From Helianthus annuus (lineage: Eukaryota; Streptophyta; Magnoliopsida; Asterales; Asteraceae): a stretch of 64,000 nucleotides of DNA. The notes beneath the pieces were generated by a model. The model saw nothing but the letters and a program-made list of their open reading frames with translations, ran no database searches and was not told where the DNA came from. The position numbers and the translations under genes are program-made. The DNA lies in contig NC_035441.2 of assembly GCF_002127325.2 (NCBI RefSeq), positions 148,008,003 through 148,072,002 on the forward strand, read 5' to 3'. Below, piece by piece: positions 23,944 through 36,081 of this stretch; the first letter of the stretch is position 1; the number at the start of each line of letters is the position of its first letter.

Positions 23944-24825
23944 AGGGGGCGTCGCCGATGCCAAGCAATCAACCGACACGCTGAAGGGTTGTTGACGCCC
24001 CTGTCGTCTCCCTTTGGCGTCAGCAATGCATCTTTCGGTCGTCGAGGACACTGGGGGTCCCGTTTCTTCGATCCCAAACCCCGTAGCCCCATTCCCAATC
24101 CCCGTTAAGCTTTCAAAATGCACCCAAACTCATCAAAGAGTTTTTTTGAGATGCGGGTAAGAATGAAACTTGTTGTGAGTATGTATAGAGATGAAATAAG
24201 TATGTATGTATGCATGTAGGTATAGATTTAACTCTGTGTAAGTAGGTGGAACTTGTAGGTGAGCATGATTAGGAATGAATATGTATGTAGGTTTTACGGG
24301 ATTTATATGAATGGACGTATGTGGCTAAGACTTGCATGTACGAATGTGTAGGATGTATGTTGTACATATGTTTATGGATAGAAAGGTGCGTATGCATGAG
24401 GTGGAACTATATACACGTGAAAGAATGGAACTTGTACGTGTATACATGGGTCTAATTTTTTACAAATGAGATATAACGATGTTAACCATGTTACTATTGA
24501 GAAGAAAATGAATGTGCAGGTATATGAATAACGGGCTTTAGAAGGTTCGACACTGGAATCCAATGATGGAACTTGGAAAGATAGCATGATACATCAATAT
24601 AAGTGGAAAGAATGCGATGTGGACATTGAATAACATATGTTTTATTTATGTATGATATCACTCAATACTGACAATGTGGATGTGTATGGTGACTGCAGGT
24701 TACATGGGTCATCTTCAAGGAATCCAAAGCGGTAAAGATCGAGTTAGAGCATAGATTGTATGAGAGTGTAATCATGTAGTTTTGTAAACGTATGTTAATT
24801 TGATCTCCTAAATAAGAATGGGGGA
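23944..24825. other. Unassigned, repeat-like, no gene seen
   Basis: A GC-richer 170 bases (23944-24115) is followed by a stretch rich in atgtatgtagg-like words (24170-24400). No coding frame or domain is recognised. A G-rich tract (gaatggggga, about 24817-24825) precedes a possible LTR start. Confidence 0.4.
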
Positions 24826-24950
24826 TGTAATTATTTTAAAAGATCCATTCTTAAATGGTCTTCAATTATGCTAGAACGTTCATAAAGAAATAAAATTTGG
24901 GTTCACATTTCTGTTGTGTGTTCTCGATTAAAACAGTTTAGGGTCTTACA
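24826..24950 (+). repeat. Possible short LTR or LTR end (TGTAA..TTACA)
   Basis: Begins TGTAA right after a G-rich tract and ends gggtcttaca. At 125 bp it is short for an LTR and no target duplication is seen, so this is weak. It may instead be the start of a minus-strand LTR of the TGTAAGACCC type. Confidence 0.25.
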
Positions 24951-25583
24951 TCATAATATGATGACTCACCATGAGCACATACATAACTCGATCTCTTCAT
25001 TATTTTTGTAATAATGTAAAGGCTCTATAAATATTGGCTTCTTGTATCTGCTAATGTTGATCAGTTATGTATATATGTAACAGAAAACATGTAAAAGTGT
25101 ACCTGGTAAACCAGCAACCGCATCAGGTATAGATGTAGACGACATGATTGTCAGCTTGGTCCGGTTCCCGTTTAGGGTGTATATTATTGATGGCGATTAG
25201 GAGTTATTAGGTTGATGAACTCGTTGGTTTCGGTGAGAAAGGGGACAATTTCGTGTGATGTTATGTTTGATGTTTAACCTTATAATCTCCCTAATAATAT
25301 CTTTAAATACATCTAGGAAAAAACATTTATTAGTTAGTAAGGTTACTATACCTCATCAATAATTACCAACTAATATAATAATAAGGTATAATTTAAATAT
25401 TTTGACCTAATATAATCTAAATAATTATAATAGTTATATATTATATATAATAAATTATATTTATTCTAACAGCTAAGACACACCAAGTCACCAATAGGCA
25501 ATAAGAATCGAGTATATTTCATTAAATGTTTTCTCTCTATATATATAATCTTTGTAACATTTATTCCTACGTTATTATATACA
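24951..25583. other. Intergenic, AT-rich; possible orphan first exon on minus strand
   Basis: Minus-strand 25145-25103 reads ATG plus 13 further codons (MSSTSIPDAVAGLP) followed by a donor-like GGTACAC, with a CA-rich leader-like sequence upstream. No following exon can be found to the left, where retroelements lie. The rest is plain AT-rich DNA. Confidence 0.25.
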
Positions 25584-28500
25584 CTAGGGGGAACACCCGT
25601 GCGATGCACGACATGCATAATAGTTATTGTTTTTTCCTGGAACGACGACTGATATAGATAGTGCGTGACACGGTACGAAAGTGCGAATATAGTATAGATT
25701 TTTAAAACAAAAACCGGTTTTTTTTAAAGTTAGTCGTTTGACCATGGTTATTTTGACCAAAGTCCACTCCTCGTTCGGCGCTTTGTGGTAGCACTATCAG
25801 TCAAAAAAAGGCCCAAAACGTCCGAGGGTACAGTGTTCCCCCGCGTTTTTAAGACGCTTTGAGAGAGGTTTGCGCCCCACCACATGTGGTCTCACAAAAC
25901 TTCAATTCTATGGACGTGTGGTTTCTCAACCCTCTTCAAAAGACGTCACAGTTTTCAAATTTTTTTATTTTTATTTTTTCTTTTTCATTGTTTTAGATGG
26001 TGTAAAATAGATGTTAAATATATATATTATACTACATACACATATACATATAAATTCAGTTTTGACATCTAAAAGTCAAATTGCAGGTTTTGTTCCCTTT
26101 TATAGATAAGAAAGCAGTTTATTATTTATTACTAAAATGTTGTATTAACTTTATTCTGCAACATATTCTTTATAAACTATGCTTACCTTGACATAACCTA
26201 ATAGCTTATTTCCTTATTAGAAGTCTCTTATAATTGAAAATTAGTACATATTATTACCTTGCTGGTGAGCACATTTACTCTATGTTTAGGGAACAATTTG
26301 ATTAGGTTGCTGATATTGAATTGAATATCACACCAAATTACAATAGCAGTTTATATTGCTACTATTCACCCAAATCAAGCACCTTAAATAAGTCAGTGTT
26401 TCTCTATATTCAAAAAACGAACTATAACTGACGATTATTAATTGCAACAGTCAATTCAATCCAAATACTGCAATAGAAACATAAAATCTACCACAATTCG
26501 TTGGTTAATCACGTATAGTTCTTAATCGATTAGAATCAGAAAAAAGGAAATTGACTCACCGTAACTTAAAATCAGGAAGAAGGCGAACAAAGGGGCGGAG
26601 TTTTTCGAAATCAATGACCCCTGTCTTTCATTGTTATTCCTTGAATGAGGTAAGCAAGACCCCATACTACACACTACATACACATACATAAAAATTGGGT
26701 TCTATATTATTTGTATAAACACCGATTGGAAACCCTCACATTGCATTTGATGAAACCCTAATCAATATAAACACATACACTAACACTCACGAATCGAATC
26801 GAATTTATAAAAGGAAAAATTCGGGCTGTTTTTACCTCTTGCTGCTCCAAATCTTCATTAACATACATTATCTTCATCTTAGAGATATAGATATTGCACT
26901 TAAAGGTCTCAACCATCAAAATACGATCCAAGGGCTAAAAAGTGGTTCCTAATTATGCAATGGTTATCATTTGAACCTTATTCCATGAGACTTGAGGTAA
27001 GATGCAAAGAGCATTCTTTTGAGTTTTAAACCATCTGTAATTAAGTTCATTATTTAATCATTATTGTTGTAATTATTAGGTATTATAGATAATAATACCC
27101 CATGAAATTACCTTTTAGTAATTTTCGTTTCTAATTGGTTAGCATCTTTTAAGTTTTAAAACCATTTATAGTTATAATTAAATTCATAATAACGTTGATT
27201 AAGTTTTTTTATATTTAATTATTATTATTATTATTATTATTATTTATTTTTATTTTTATTTCATATGATGTTCATCAACTATCTGATAAAATTGCAAAAA
27301 AGGTTGTAACCTTATTTGTATGATGTTTAGCAATTACTAATAATAATGACTTAATTATAAAATTCAATCAAGTAATCGGTTACGGAGAACTTGAAATGGA
27401 AAAGCAATGTAAATATGAGGAAGGTGATGATGTTCAACTAAGTCAAATGATTTAATTCTTTATCAAGTATTTAACAATACTTAATTTATAAAGTTATCAA
27501 TTTAATTGTATTTATCAATTTATACTCATGTAGAAAGACTAATTCCCTTTACTAACTTCATTGAGTTGTTGTACTATAAGCATAATATGTTGCAATTATT
27601 TAAATTTGGTTGGAACCCTTGTGAAATGCTTTATACGATAGTATAGATAAACGCAATCAATTTAAATCTTTTGCGCGGGTTGAAAACATCCGAGCCCTTA
27701 AAGTTTGTTGCCCGATCCTGTCAAACAATACCTCCTCAAATATTTCCTCTGCATCTATATTGCCTATATATAGTATCAATTAAATCACACAAAAGCATCA
27801 TATGTTTAAAAAAAATAGTAAAGTAGAAATTAAAAAAGGAAATACCAATAGGCCAAATAAATGTCTATCTCCAAATGAATAACTTTTCTCGTACCCACCC
27901 TTTTACACCTCCATATACATGAAGCTGCAAAAAGGAAAAAGACTATAAATTTATGAACAATTAAACAATACATTGGTAAATGGTTCCAGATACTATAGTC
28001 ATGCAAGGGTACCTTGATGAAGTATGAAGTGTCTGTCTTTTTGTATCCAATAACCTGTGTGTATACTTTATATGTAATATAAAATCATAATTTGAAAAAA
28101 AAAACCACTAAATCACCAAAAACATAATAAAACATCAATATAAACTCATAGATTATGTAAAAGCAAACTGTTATCCCATTTGAATATTTTAAGAAACAAA
28201 CTAAAGTTTTTTCGAATAAATGTTGAAATGGGTATAAAAGAACACACCTTTCCACCAAGATAAATAAATTTCATATCAACTTATCTCTTTCTTATCTCTT
28301 TCTTTTCGACTCTAACTCGCACAATAGTAGACAAAGGAGTTGATGTTGAGTGAAATGGTGAATTTATAGCAATGATAGGAGATTCCTTAATCGGTCAAAT
28401 TTATTACATATTGATTGAAATTGGACCTTTGGAGTGCTTTTGCGGTTTATCCCAATAGGTTTCGTTTATTAATTGCATTTAAGAACCGAACTTATTATTG

Positions 28501-28853
28501 TATTATTATAATTAATTGTGATTATATTCTCATTTAATTATTTTTTTATTTTTTAATATTAATGTAGAAAGACCATTTCACCCCTTACTAACATCATTAA
28601 GTTGTTGTACCATAAGTATAAAAGATTGTAATTACTTAAATTTGGTTGGTATCCTTATGAAATGCTTTATAATATATTATAGATAGATAGATATAGATAT
28701 AGATAATTATTTTTTTTATTTTTTAATATTAATGTAGAAAAACCATTTCACCCCTTACTAACATCATTAAGTTGTTGTACCATAAGTATAAAAGATTGTA
28801 ATTACTTAAATTTGGTTGGTATCCTTATGAAATGCTTTATAATATAGTATAGA
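25584..28853 (-). mobile_element. Non-autonomous Helitron 1
   Basis: Minus strand: 5' end TCTATACTATATTATAAAGC at 28853, preceded by host A. The 3' end is CTAG at 25587-25584, followed by host T. An 11-base-upstream hairpin (CGTGC/GCACG with a 3-base loop, 25598-25610) is present. TC start, CTRR end, 3' hairpin and A|T insertion are the Helitron hallmarks. No Rep/helicase is seen in 3.27 kb, so it is non-autonomous. Two more copies of the 5' end lie inside (near 27647 and 28683). Confidence 0.8.
28563..28853 (-). repeat. Tandem duplication of the Helitron 5' end (period about 171 bp)
   Basis: The roughly 120 bases from atgtagaaag to tttataatatattatagat (28563-28683) recur at 28734-28853. A more diverged third copy is at 27528-27647. 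Confidence 0.75.
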
Positions 28854-29441
28854 TTAGGTTCTAGCATTAATGTACTGTACTATATGTTAATATGGTGTTT
28901 CATGCATTGCTTTGTTGCAAATTGTGTTGTTTTATTTGTAAATTATTATTATTATTTATAATAATCTAATTAATTTAGCCAAAATCTTGTTAATAATATA
29001 TTAGAATATATATATATATATATATAGTTATTTTAATACTTTTATTATTTTAATATTATAATAATAATTCCTTTTTTTTACTGTTTAACTTTAATTTAAT
29101 GATTTTTTAGTATCACGGGGTGGGATAAGCTTGGTGTCAACCGGTACTGGTATCGAAAATACCGGTACGGTCTTGTTTGGTATCGGTACAAATAGTAATT
29201 TTAATATTTTAATAATATATATAGTTTTTTATATATTTTTATTATTTTAATATTATAATAATAATTCTTTTCTTTACTTTTTAACTTTAATTTAATGATA
29301 TTTTTATGATACTTATGATCTTTCGGTTTAAATTTTATCTTAATCTATTAAATTCTGATACTAATATTATGGATAAGTTCTTAATATTTGATATCATTTG
29401 GATCCCTTTACCTATTTTTTTTATTATATGTTTTCTTTGAA
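28854..29441. other. AT-rich spacer with a GGTACC-type repeat fragment
   Basis: No gene. A short stretch at 29125-29190 has repeated ggtatcg and accggtac words, like the longer elements in the CLF intron at 62281-63000. The rest is A/T-rich with simple runs. Confidence 0.5.
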
Positions 29442-30240
29442 ATATATTGTTGTGTTTTTATTACGAATTATATTTGAGCTACTTTTAATATATTAGTTAC
29501 TTCGAAATTTAAATTTATGGTTACCTTGTCAAAGATCATTTTATAGAATAATCATAAGTTTGGAATAATTATCTTTAAACCAATTATTAAAACAAATTAA
29601 GATCAAAGTTAACTTTAAACTAATCTACCTTTATCTATAATATATTATTTAGTATAATGTGTTATTGATGATATTAATTTTAATGATTATTGATATATAA
29701 TTATTTTATTTTATTTTTATCTTATCTCTTATTTATTTAATATAAATTAAATGCAATTAATAGGATTTTTATAGGATGATGCATTTAAAACAACCATAAA
29801 TTTTGGTTTTAAAATAGAACATATAACTAAACTTTAGAATATATATTGTTGTGTTTTTATTACGAATTATATTTGAGCTACTTTTAATATATTAGTTACT
29901 TCGAAATTTAAATTTATGGTTACCTTGTCAAAGATCATTTTATAGAATAATCATAAGTTTGGAATAATTATCTTTAAACCAATTATTAAAACAAATTAAG
30001 ATCAAAGTTAACTTTAAACTAATCTACCTTTATCTATAATATATTATTTAGTATAATGTGTTATTGATGATATTAATTTTAATGATTATTGATATATAAT
30101 TATTTTATTTTATTTTTTATCTTATCTCTTATTTATTTAATATAAATTAAATGCAATTAATAGGATTTTTATAGGATGATGCATTTAAAACAACTATAAA
30201 TTTTGGTTTTAAAATAGAACATATAACTAAACTTTAGAAT
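29442..30240 (+). repeat. Direct tandem duplication, 399 bp unit
   Basis: Atatattgttgtgtttttat begins at 29442 and again at 29841. The two units are almost identical by eye (one base in a T run and one c/t change noticed). Non-coding, strongly A/T-rich. Confidence 0.9.
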
Positions 30241-30659
30241 ATATATAGATTTATACATACATTTATATTGATTGTTGGTTTTTATTATTGCAGTTTAGCT
30301 AATTGTTTTTTTTTTAATTTCTCATTCTCAATTATAAACTTGATTTCGAACAACTATTTTTTTCATAAATAGCTAGGTGAAAGCTAGCATCAAAGTCAAA
30401 ACATTACACAAAAAATAAGCTAGTTTTGTAAACAACTCATCTAAATGACGTTAATATACCTACTTATATTCACTATCCACACCTTGTTTCATTTATTAAT
30501 TTCACGTCCGTTAATAATCCCGGTCTTCTCACCGTGAATTGCTTTAATGATCTACACCCATAAATCATTTTTCTAGTATAGAAACGTCACATTCGTTTTT
30601 GTAACAACGCCTGATTAAAACTAGACAAACTACCAACCTCCAAGCCTCTTTTTTGTTTA
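30241..30659. other. AT-rich spacer, nothing recognised
   Basis: No ORF, terminal repeats or RNA gene seen. Confidence 0.4.
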
Positions 30660-30902
30660 GCAGCCAATACCAAGTCCCACTTGAGCCAAGGCGCCAAGCC
30701 ATCTTCTCACCGCTTGTAATTTACCCAAAAGAAACTGGTCTGTTTCAATTCAAACAACTTGAAAACCCCATTAGGCACCAGAAAAATAATAAATTCATAA
30801 GGACTCCAACGACTTCAACTTCCATAAGGTATACCTCCCTTCTGCAGACATTAAATTTGCTTGCCTATTGGAAAGTCTTTGATTAAATTTCTCTATGATA
30901 GG
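30660..30902 (-). pseudogene. LINE reverse transcriptase relic
   Basis: Minus-strand translation from 30902 gives PIIEKFNQRLSNRQANLMSA, matching the PVIEKFxxRLSxWKAxLLSxGGR segment near the end of plant LINE reverse transcriptases. After stops it continues with recognisable YYFS and GLGIG pieces. About 80 codons with several stops. A fragment, long dead; no 5' ORF or poly(A) tail assigned. Confidence 0.6.
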
Positions 30903-32214
30903 TTCCCAAGCTTTATACGCCCATGTTTACTCTAGAGTCTAGACATAAGCCCCAAGTAAATAGAATTTTACCCGAAAAACATCTTGTAATGATATTATTA
31001 GATACTTCACTCTTTCACACCCATCCCATATAAATTGGATTTGTGTAAATTCATTTAAAATCTTGAGTTTATATTTAGATAACATAATTAGAGCACTAGG
31101 TAACTAACAAAATAAATATGATAGAAATGAAGAATTATAAAAGAGTTTAATAGGAAAGTTTAATAATGACTTTAGAAAGTTAATAATTAAAGGAAAATCA
31201 AATCTTTAACTTTTACTTAAAATATCCAACACTTTTCATCTCTAAAACCTAAATCTTTCAAATAGGTTGACAGGATAATCCACTTTTTATCTATTAAAAG
31301 TGTTCAGATTAACTCATCTATTAAAAAAAAAAACATGTTCAGATTAACCTGTTTGATAAAATAGGTCGTGTCACCTGACATAAAACGTATTTTTCATGTC
31401 GCACTTGGGTCATGTCATAAATTGTCACGCCTAATTTTTATGTAGGTTTTTTTAAAAAAAAAAAAAAGCTTTATTCAAAATTGAACGGGTCAAATACAAT
31501 TTCGATGAGATCATGTTCAACAATGTTGAAAACAAAGTTATATTCAAAATAGAGTGTATTTATTTGCGTAAACTATAGTGAGTGTTGGTAAGGGTGTTAT
31601 GGCGAACCAAACCAATTTCAATATTTTTATTGTTTTTGAGCGATGTAAAACATGTATCATTAACTTTTTGGGTATATTATGACTTTGTTTATTCGGTTGC
31701 TATACCGAGTGTCAGTACCGTAGTAAATCAAACCGATCCGGTAATAAACCTAATTAATACCAATCAAATTCTTGTTGTAACACACGGTTGAATTTTGAAT
31801 TTCACTTGTATATATTATAAGTTGTATTTTAGATAAGATAAAATAATAATTAGGAAGGGGTAATTGATGAAGTAATGAGGTGTAGGTAGTTGAGTAGAGT
31901 AAGGACACGGGCACGTGAATCACAACCCTCTTTGGTACCGACACAACTCCGCAAACTGGATGCTCTCACCCACATACCCAGATGACCGTCCGGTTAAGCT
32001 ATAGCCGCCCTTCGTCTTAAAAGAATTTATTTATCGATATTCCTTAATATTAAATACTTCATATCTATGATTTCTATGGGTTTCTTTATTTTTTAATTCA
32101 TGATACCATGCTTCATTATTCTTACAATAAATACATCAAACTAACAAATATATTAAACTAATCCTTAATAAAATAACTTACACAAAAATGTTAATAGTCT
32201 TAGGGCTTGTGTTA
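30903..32214. other. Spacer, no gene seen
   Basis: A/T-rich with poly-A runs (31325, 31453). A stretch at 31590-31790 has gaaccaaacc..aaaccgatccgg words like other MITE-type repeats in the window, but its ends could not be set. A candidate A/B-box pair around 31900-32010 on the minus strand was judged too weak. Confidence 0.4.
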
Positions 32215-32223
32215 TAACTTGTA

Positions 32224-33499
32224 GGGTAAATTACACTTTTCATCCTTTATTTTTTTATCGGATTGCAACAGATAGTTTTTAATTTCAATAATTACAGTCA
32301 CAATCTTTTATTTATAAAACTCATTACATCCTACGTTCTTTGGCCCTAACCTGGTTAAAATTTTCAGTTAAATATAGCATGTGCCTTGAACATGAGGGTA
32401 AGTTAGTAATTTTAATAGTATATTTAAAATATATTTAAACAAATACATATACTCATCTCTCTTTTTGTCTAGAGTCTCAAAACCTCGTCTCCACTTTCTT
32501 TCTTCTTCTCCACCTGCACCCACCACCACCAACCCACCACTACCATCTGCCACCACATCACCACCCACCCCACACGCATTTCTGTCACCGCCACTACACA
32601 CCACCACCATTGCCCCCAAAACACTCCTGGAAAAAGCCTCAATTACCCGACCATAATATCGAAAACCCAGATCCAAAAATCCTATAACACCACCCACCGA
32701 AAAACCCAAAAAAAAAAAAAAACCTTGTCCCGTGTGTGCTCTCCAGTTATTCTTCCCAAATCCAATCAATCAATCCATCAATGGATTTACCATTTCCGAT
32801 TCAACAACAACAATCACCATAACAACAACAATAACAATAACAACAAGATCTCAAATCACCAACAACAAGTATGAAGATACCTTGTTGCACAGTGTGTCAA
32901 ACAAGGTACAACAAACAAGATAGGGTTCTGTTGCTGCTTCAGTGCGGCCATGGCTTCTACAAGGAGTGTTTATCTCGCATGTTCTCCTCAGCTTCTTCCG
33001 ATACTTCTCTCTCATGTCCACGGTGCCGCCATGTTTCCGTTGTTGACGGTGGCGGTGGAGAGAGAACAGAGAAGGCATAGAGAATGGTGTGAGACGAATT
33101 CTTTGAGTTCTAATGGTTTGAATGAGTCAGGGTTACATGATTTAAGGGGTTTGAGGAGGTTTGGGGAAAAAGGGAGGTGTGGAGATGTGGATGGGTGTGG
33201 TGAGTGAACGGTGGTGGTAATTGGTTGGAGAGAGAAGTGAGATGAGATAGAGAGGGTGGGTTGTTTATTTGTTTAAGAGTAAATTACACGTTTCGTTCTT
33301 TATACTAGTAAAATTACTAACTTACGCTCATGTGCAAGTCACATGTCATTTTTAACTGAAAATTTCAACCAAGTTAGGGACAAAGGACGTAGGGTGTAAT
33401 GGATTTTACAAATAAAGAATTGTAACTGTAATTATTGAAGTTAAAGGCTATCCGTTGCAATCCAATATAAACATAAAGGACGAAAAGTGTAATTTACCC
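32224..33499. mobile_element. Pack-MULE (Mutator-like) carrying a KEG gene fragment
   Basis: Seen: terminal inverted repeats beginning GGGTAAATTACAC, alike for about 190 bases, with a perfect 9-bp target duplication TAACTTGTA at 32215-32223 and 33500-33508. Long TIRs and a 9-bp duplication are the marks of Mutator-like elements. There is no transposase. The interior contains a piece of a host gene (RING E3 ligase), which makes it a Pack-MULE. Confidence 0.88.
32871..33228 (+). pseudogene. KEG: Captured 5' fragment of a KEEP ON GOING (KEG)-type E3 ligase gene
   Basis: From ATG 32871 the frame reads MKIPCCTVCQTRYN, then LLLQCGHGFYKECLSRMF and CPRCRHVSVV, the N-terminal RING finger of KEG as I know it (KEG: PCCSVCHTRYN..LLLQCGHGFCKDCLS). 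One zinc-ligand Cys is replaced by Tyr (GFYKEC versus GFCKDC). The frame stops at 33078-33080. In other frames further pieces follow: LRGLRRFGE (33140-33180) and GGVEMW (about 33172-33200), like the start of the KEG kinase domain. So RING exon and kinase start were captured and then decayed. KEG is a RING-kinase-ankyrin-HERC ligase in ABA signalling; this fragment cannot work as one. The leader upstream (32700-32870) is probably also KEG-derived. Confidence 0.78.
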
Positions 33500-33561
33500 T
33501 AACTTGTAAGTGCGAGTGAGACAAGGTTACATAAGCTTATGTTCACGCAAATACTATGCTG

Positions 33562-33916
33562 CGAGGCGTACAAAAAAACCGGTTTTAGAACCGTAACCGG
33601 AAAAAAAAAAAAAAACTGGTTTTTTTAACTAGTTTTAGAACCGAACCGAACTGGCGGTTTGTGACCGGTTACTATTCTTGATCTGAAAATCCGGTTAATA
33701 ACCGAAACCGGTTTCGAAAAACCGGTTAAGAATGTTTTTCTTTTTTTTTGGCAAAAACCGGTTAAAAACCTATCCCAACCGGTTACTGTTTTGGACTTGA
33801 AAAACCGGTTAGTAACCGAAACCGGTTACAAAAAAACCGGTTTTTGTTTTGGATGAAAAAAAAAACGGTTCGGTTAAAAACCAGACCGGTTTTTAAAAAA
33901 ACCGATTTGTACACCT
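33562..33916. mobile_element. hAT-like MITE made of repeated AACCGG words
   Basis: Inverted ends aggcgtacaaaa / aggtgtacaaat, interior full of accggtt / aaccggt repeats. Imperfect 8-bp flanking duplication CTATGCTG (33554-33561) and CTATGTTG (33917-33924). No coding capacity. Confidence 0.55.
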
Positions 33917-33924
33917 CTATGTTG

Positions 33925-34437
33925 CCCCTGCGTGGATATGCTACGAGCCATGTGTATCCTCGTGCTCGTGGAAGGCTAAAAAATCTGACCATTTGAATTA
34001 CTTAACTGATGGAAAACGATAATAAGTAAAAAAAAGATGTCTTTAAACAATAATTTCACACAAACGTTATTTAAATAAAACAAAAATCTTTAACTAAATG
34101 GTTTCATCTTCATCATCAATCAACTAAGGTGATGAGATTTTCATGGCAACAATTGTAAGCTCGACACAAATATTAGGAACGTAATGTATGCTTGCATAAC
34201 TTTATATCATATGATTTTAAAGGACGAATGATATGCGATCTGCCAACAATAAGAAGATGATAAGCCACGTATTAAGAAAATCAATGACCAACAAAAAAAC
34301 AATTAATCTCCAGGAGGTACACTTATCTTTTGATTATAAATAAATATTTAAAAAAATCACTCACTAGGTATAACACATGATCAATGAGTGACTCTCCTAC
34401 TTACGTTACGCCTATATGGCTCACACTCACTAGGTAT
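33925..34437. other. Spacer, nothing recognised
   Basis: A/T-rich; no ORF or terminal repeats seen. Confidence 0.35.
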
Positions 34438-34750
34438 AAGACCATGCGTAGTCTTTGGATTTTAGGTGTTTTTTGGAACAAAACGCCCCACCACGCCCGA
34501 GATGCCGTCCCCATGGGCCTTTTTTTGCAAAATATTTGTTGGAGCGTTCTATATTCAACGCCGGATCCATTTTGATTTGGCCAATCACCTCTTTCCATGC
34601 TCCATTTGTCCAATAACATTTTTTTATGGTTTTTTTATTTAATTCTATTATACCACATTGCCTACATTCTCACTACACCTATTTTAGAAAACGCCCCATA
34701 ATGCCCCATTGCTGACTGGTCTGTCACATGACGGAAAACGCCCAAGGGTA
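34438..34750. mobile_element. Tourist/Harbinger-like MITE
   Basis: Left end gaccatgcgtagtc after TAA, right end (reverse) gtctctacccttgggcg; interior has the aaaacgcccc words also found in the Harbinger derivative at 41552-42408. Ends are diverged and the 3-bp duplication is not clean. Confidence 0.45.
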
Positions 34751-35039
34751 GAGACATTACTACTACACATGATCTAACACATACCGTTTGAAAGTAAAAA
34801 ATAAACATACTTCGAAATTATAAATCAAAATTAGTACCAAGTATATGTATACAATATCACCTTTCCATCTTTTTTGGACAAAATCCTTTTCACTGACTCT
34901 CTACAACCTACACAATCTTATAATGTACGTCTTCTCTTGTTGCAACTGTCACATGTCAAAAACTTTAAAGAAATGTAATTTTTTTTTTACCGCAAGGACA
35001 ATCCTACGAATCATTCTCTCTTAACAATGGCCGAAGATG

Positions 35040-35880
35040 AAAGAAATGTGGATGCTTGTATTTATTATAACCAAATATCTTAGTAATATTATTTTTTAAC
35101 AAAATTATTAATTACCTGATGGCATACACTTGTGTGAAAATATTATGATCAATTGAAATGTAAATGCTTGTATTTATTATTATAATTAAATATTTTAGAA
35201 AGATTATTTTTTTGAACAAAATTATTAATTACCTGATGGCATACACTTTTTTTTTGAACGATGAGAATCTTTAACTTGTTGTGAGAGTCACACCCTTCCA
35301 AACAGAGGGCCCTTACCACACTTTAACCAGACTATGTTGTCTTAACCGAGTCCACGCTGGCGTTAGAGTTTGGCTAATGGCGTTCCCTGGGAAACCATAC
35401 AACCCAATGCCAGTGGTAGGGGCTTGCGTCATCACAAGAGAGAATCCCTTTGGCGTAACACAGGGTGGACTAAAACCCGGGGTGGCTCGGGCTTGAACTC
35501 TTGACCTAGGGTCTGGGAAAACTAGTTTTCATTGCCTTTATCCACTAAATGTAACACTAGTGGAGATTAAACTCGAGTCTCCAAGGAGAACCAAGTGTTT
35601 CCAATCACTATACCACAAGCGATGAATTGATAGCATACACTTGTGTGGAAATATTATGATCAATTTAAATGTAAATGCTTGTATTTATTATAATTAAATA
35701 AATATCTTAGAAAGATTATTTTTTGAACAAAATTATTAATTACTGGATGGCATATACTTGTATGGAAATATTATGAATTTATAATCAATTTAAATGCGAA
35801 ACAGTATGAAGAAATTATCGGATGGCGTACACTTACTATGATCAATTTAAATAAATGCGAAACAGTAAGAATACATTATT
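35040..35880. repeat. 117-bp tandem repeat, about 3.5 units, upstream of the FPP gene
   Basis: The block attattaattacctgatgg recurs at 35104, 35221 and (with the SINE removed) 35732, that is at steps of 117 bases. Each unit contains gcatacacttgtgtgg and aatgcttgtatttattat. A fourth partial unit is at 35812. A SINE interrupts the array. Confidence 0.8.
35247..35627 (-). mobile_element. SINE (minus strand) inserted in the tandem array
   Basis: On the minus strand: box A-like TTGTGGTATAGTGATTGG (35601-35618), box B-like GACTCGAGTTTAATCTCC (35562-35579) and a 3' A tail (nine T on the plus strand at 35247-35255). The flanking 15-mer TGATGGCATACACTT (35234-35248) is repeated as TGATAGCATACACTT (35628-35642), a target duplication with one mismatch. 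Spacing of the boxes and the A tail fit a tRNA-derived SINE; the family is not named. Confidence 0.65.
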
Positions 35881-36081
35881 ATTTTCATGATATATTAAAC
35901 TATAGTGGATTAGTGGACTTATTTGATTTGTCCATATATATCTGGGGAAATTTACAAATGACGTAAAGCAAATAGCAATAGACGTGTAAAAAGTTCTCTC
36001 CACCCGAACCGGTTACCCGGCCCGACTCGTCACGTACTTGTCAGATTTACTCGATTCGCAGATCTCTCTCTCCTCTCTCAA

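Noticed and set aside
31900..32020. A tRNA gene or SINE on the minus strand (tatagcttaaccgg and ggttgtgattcac)
   Set aside because: The box A/B-like words are weak and too far apart; no cloverleaf could be drawn and no tail or target duplication was seen.
32368..32769. 133-codon Gly/Val-rich minus-strand frame in the Pack-MULE
   Set aside because: Antisense of a Pro/Thr/His-rich simple stretch; no conserved domain, and the KEG fragment lies on the other strand.
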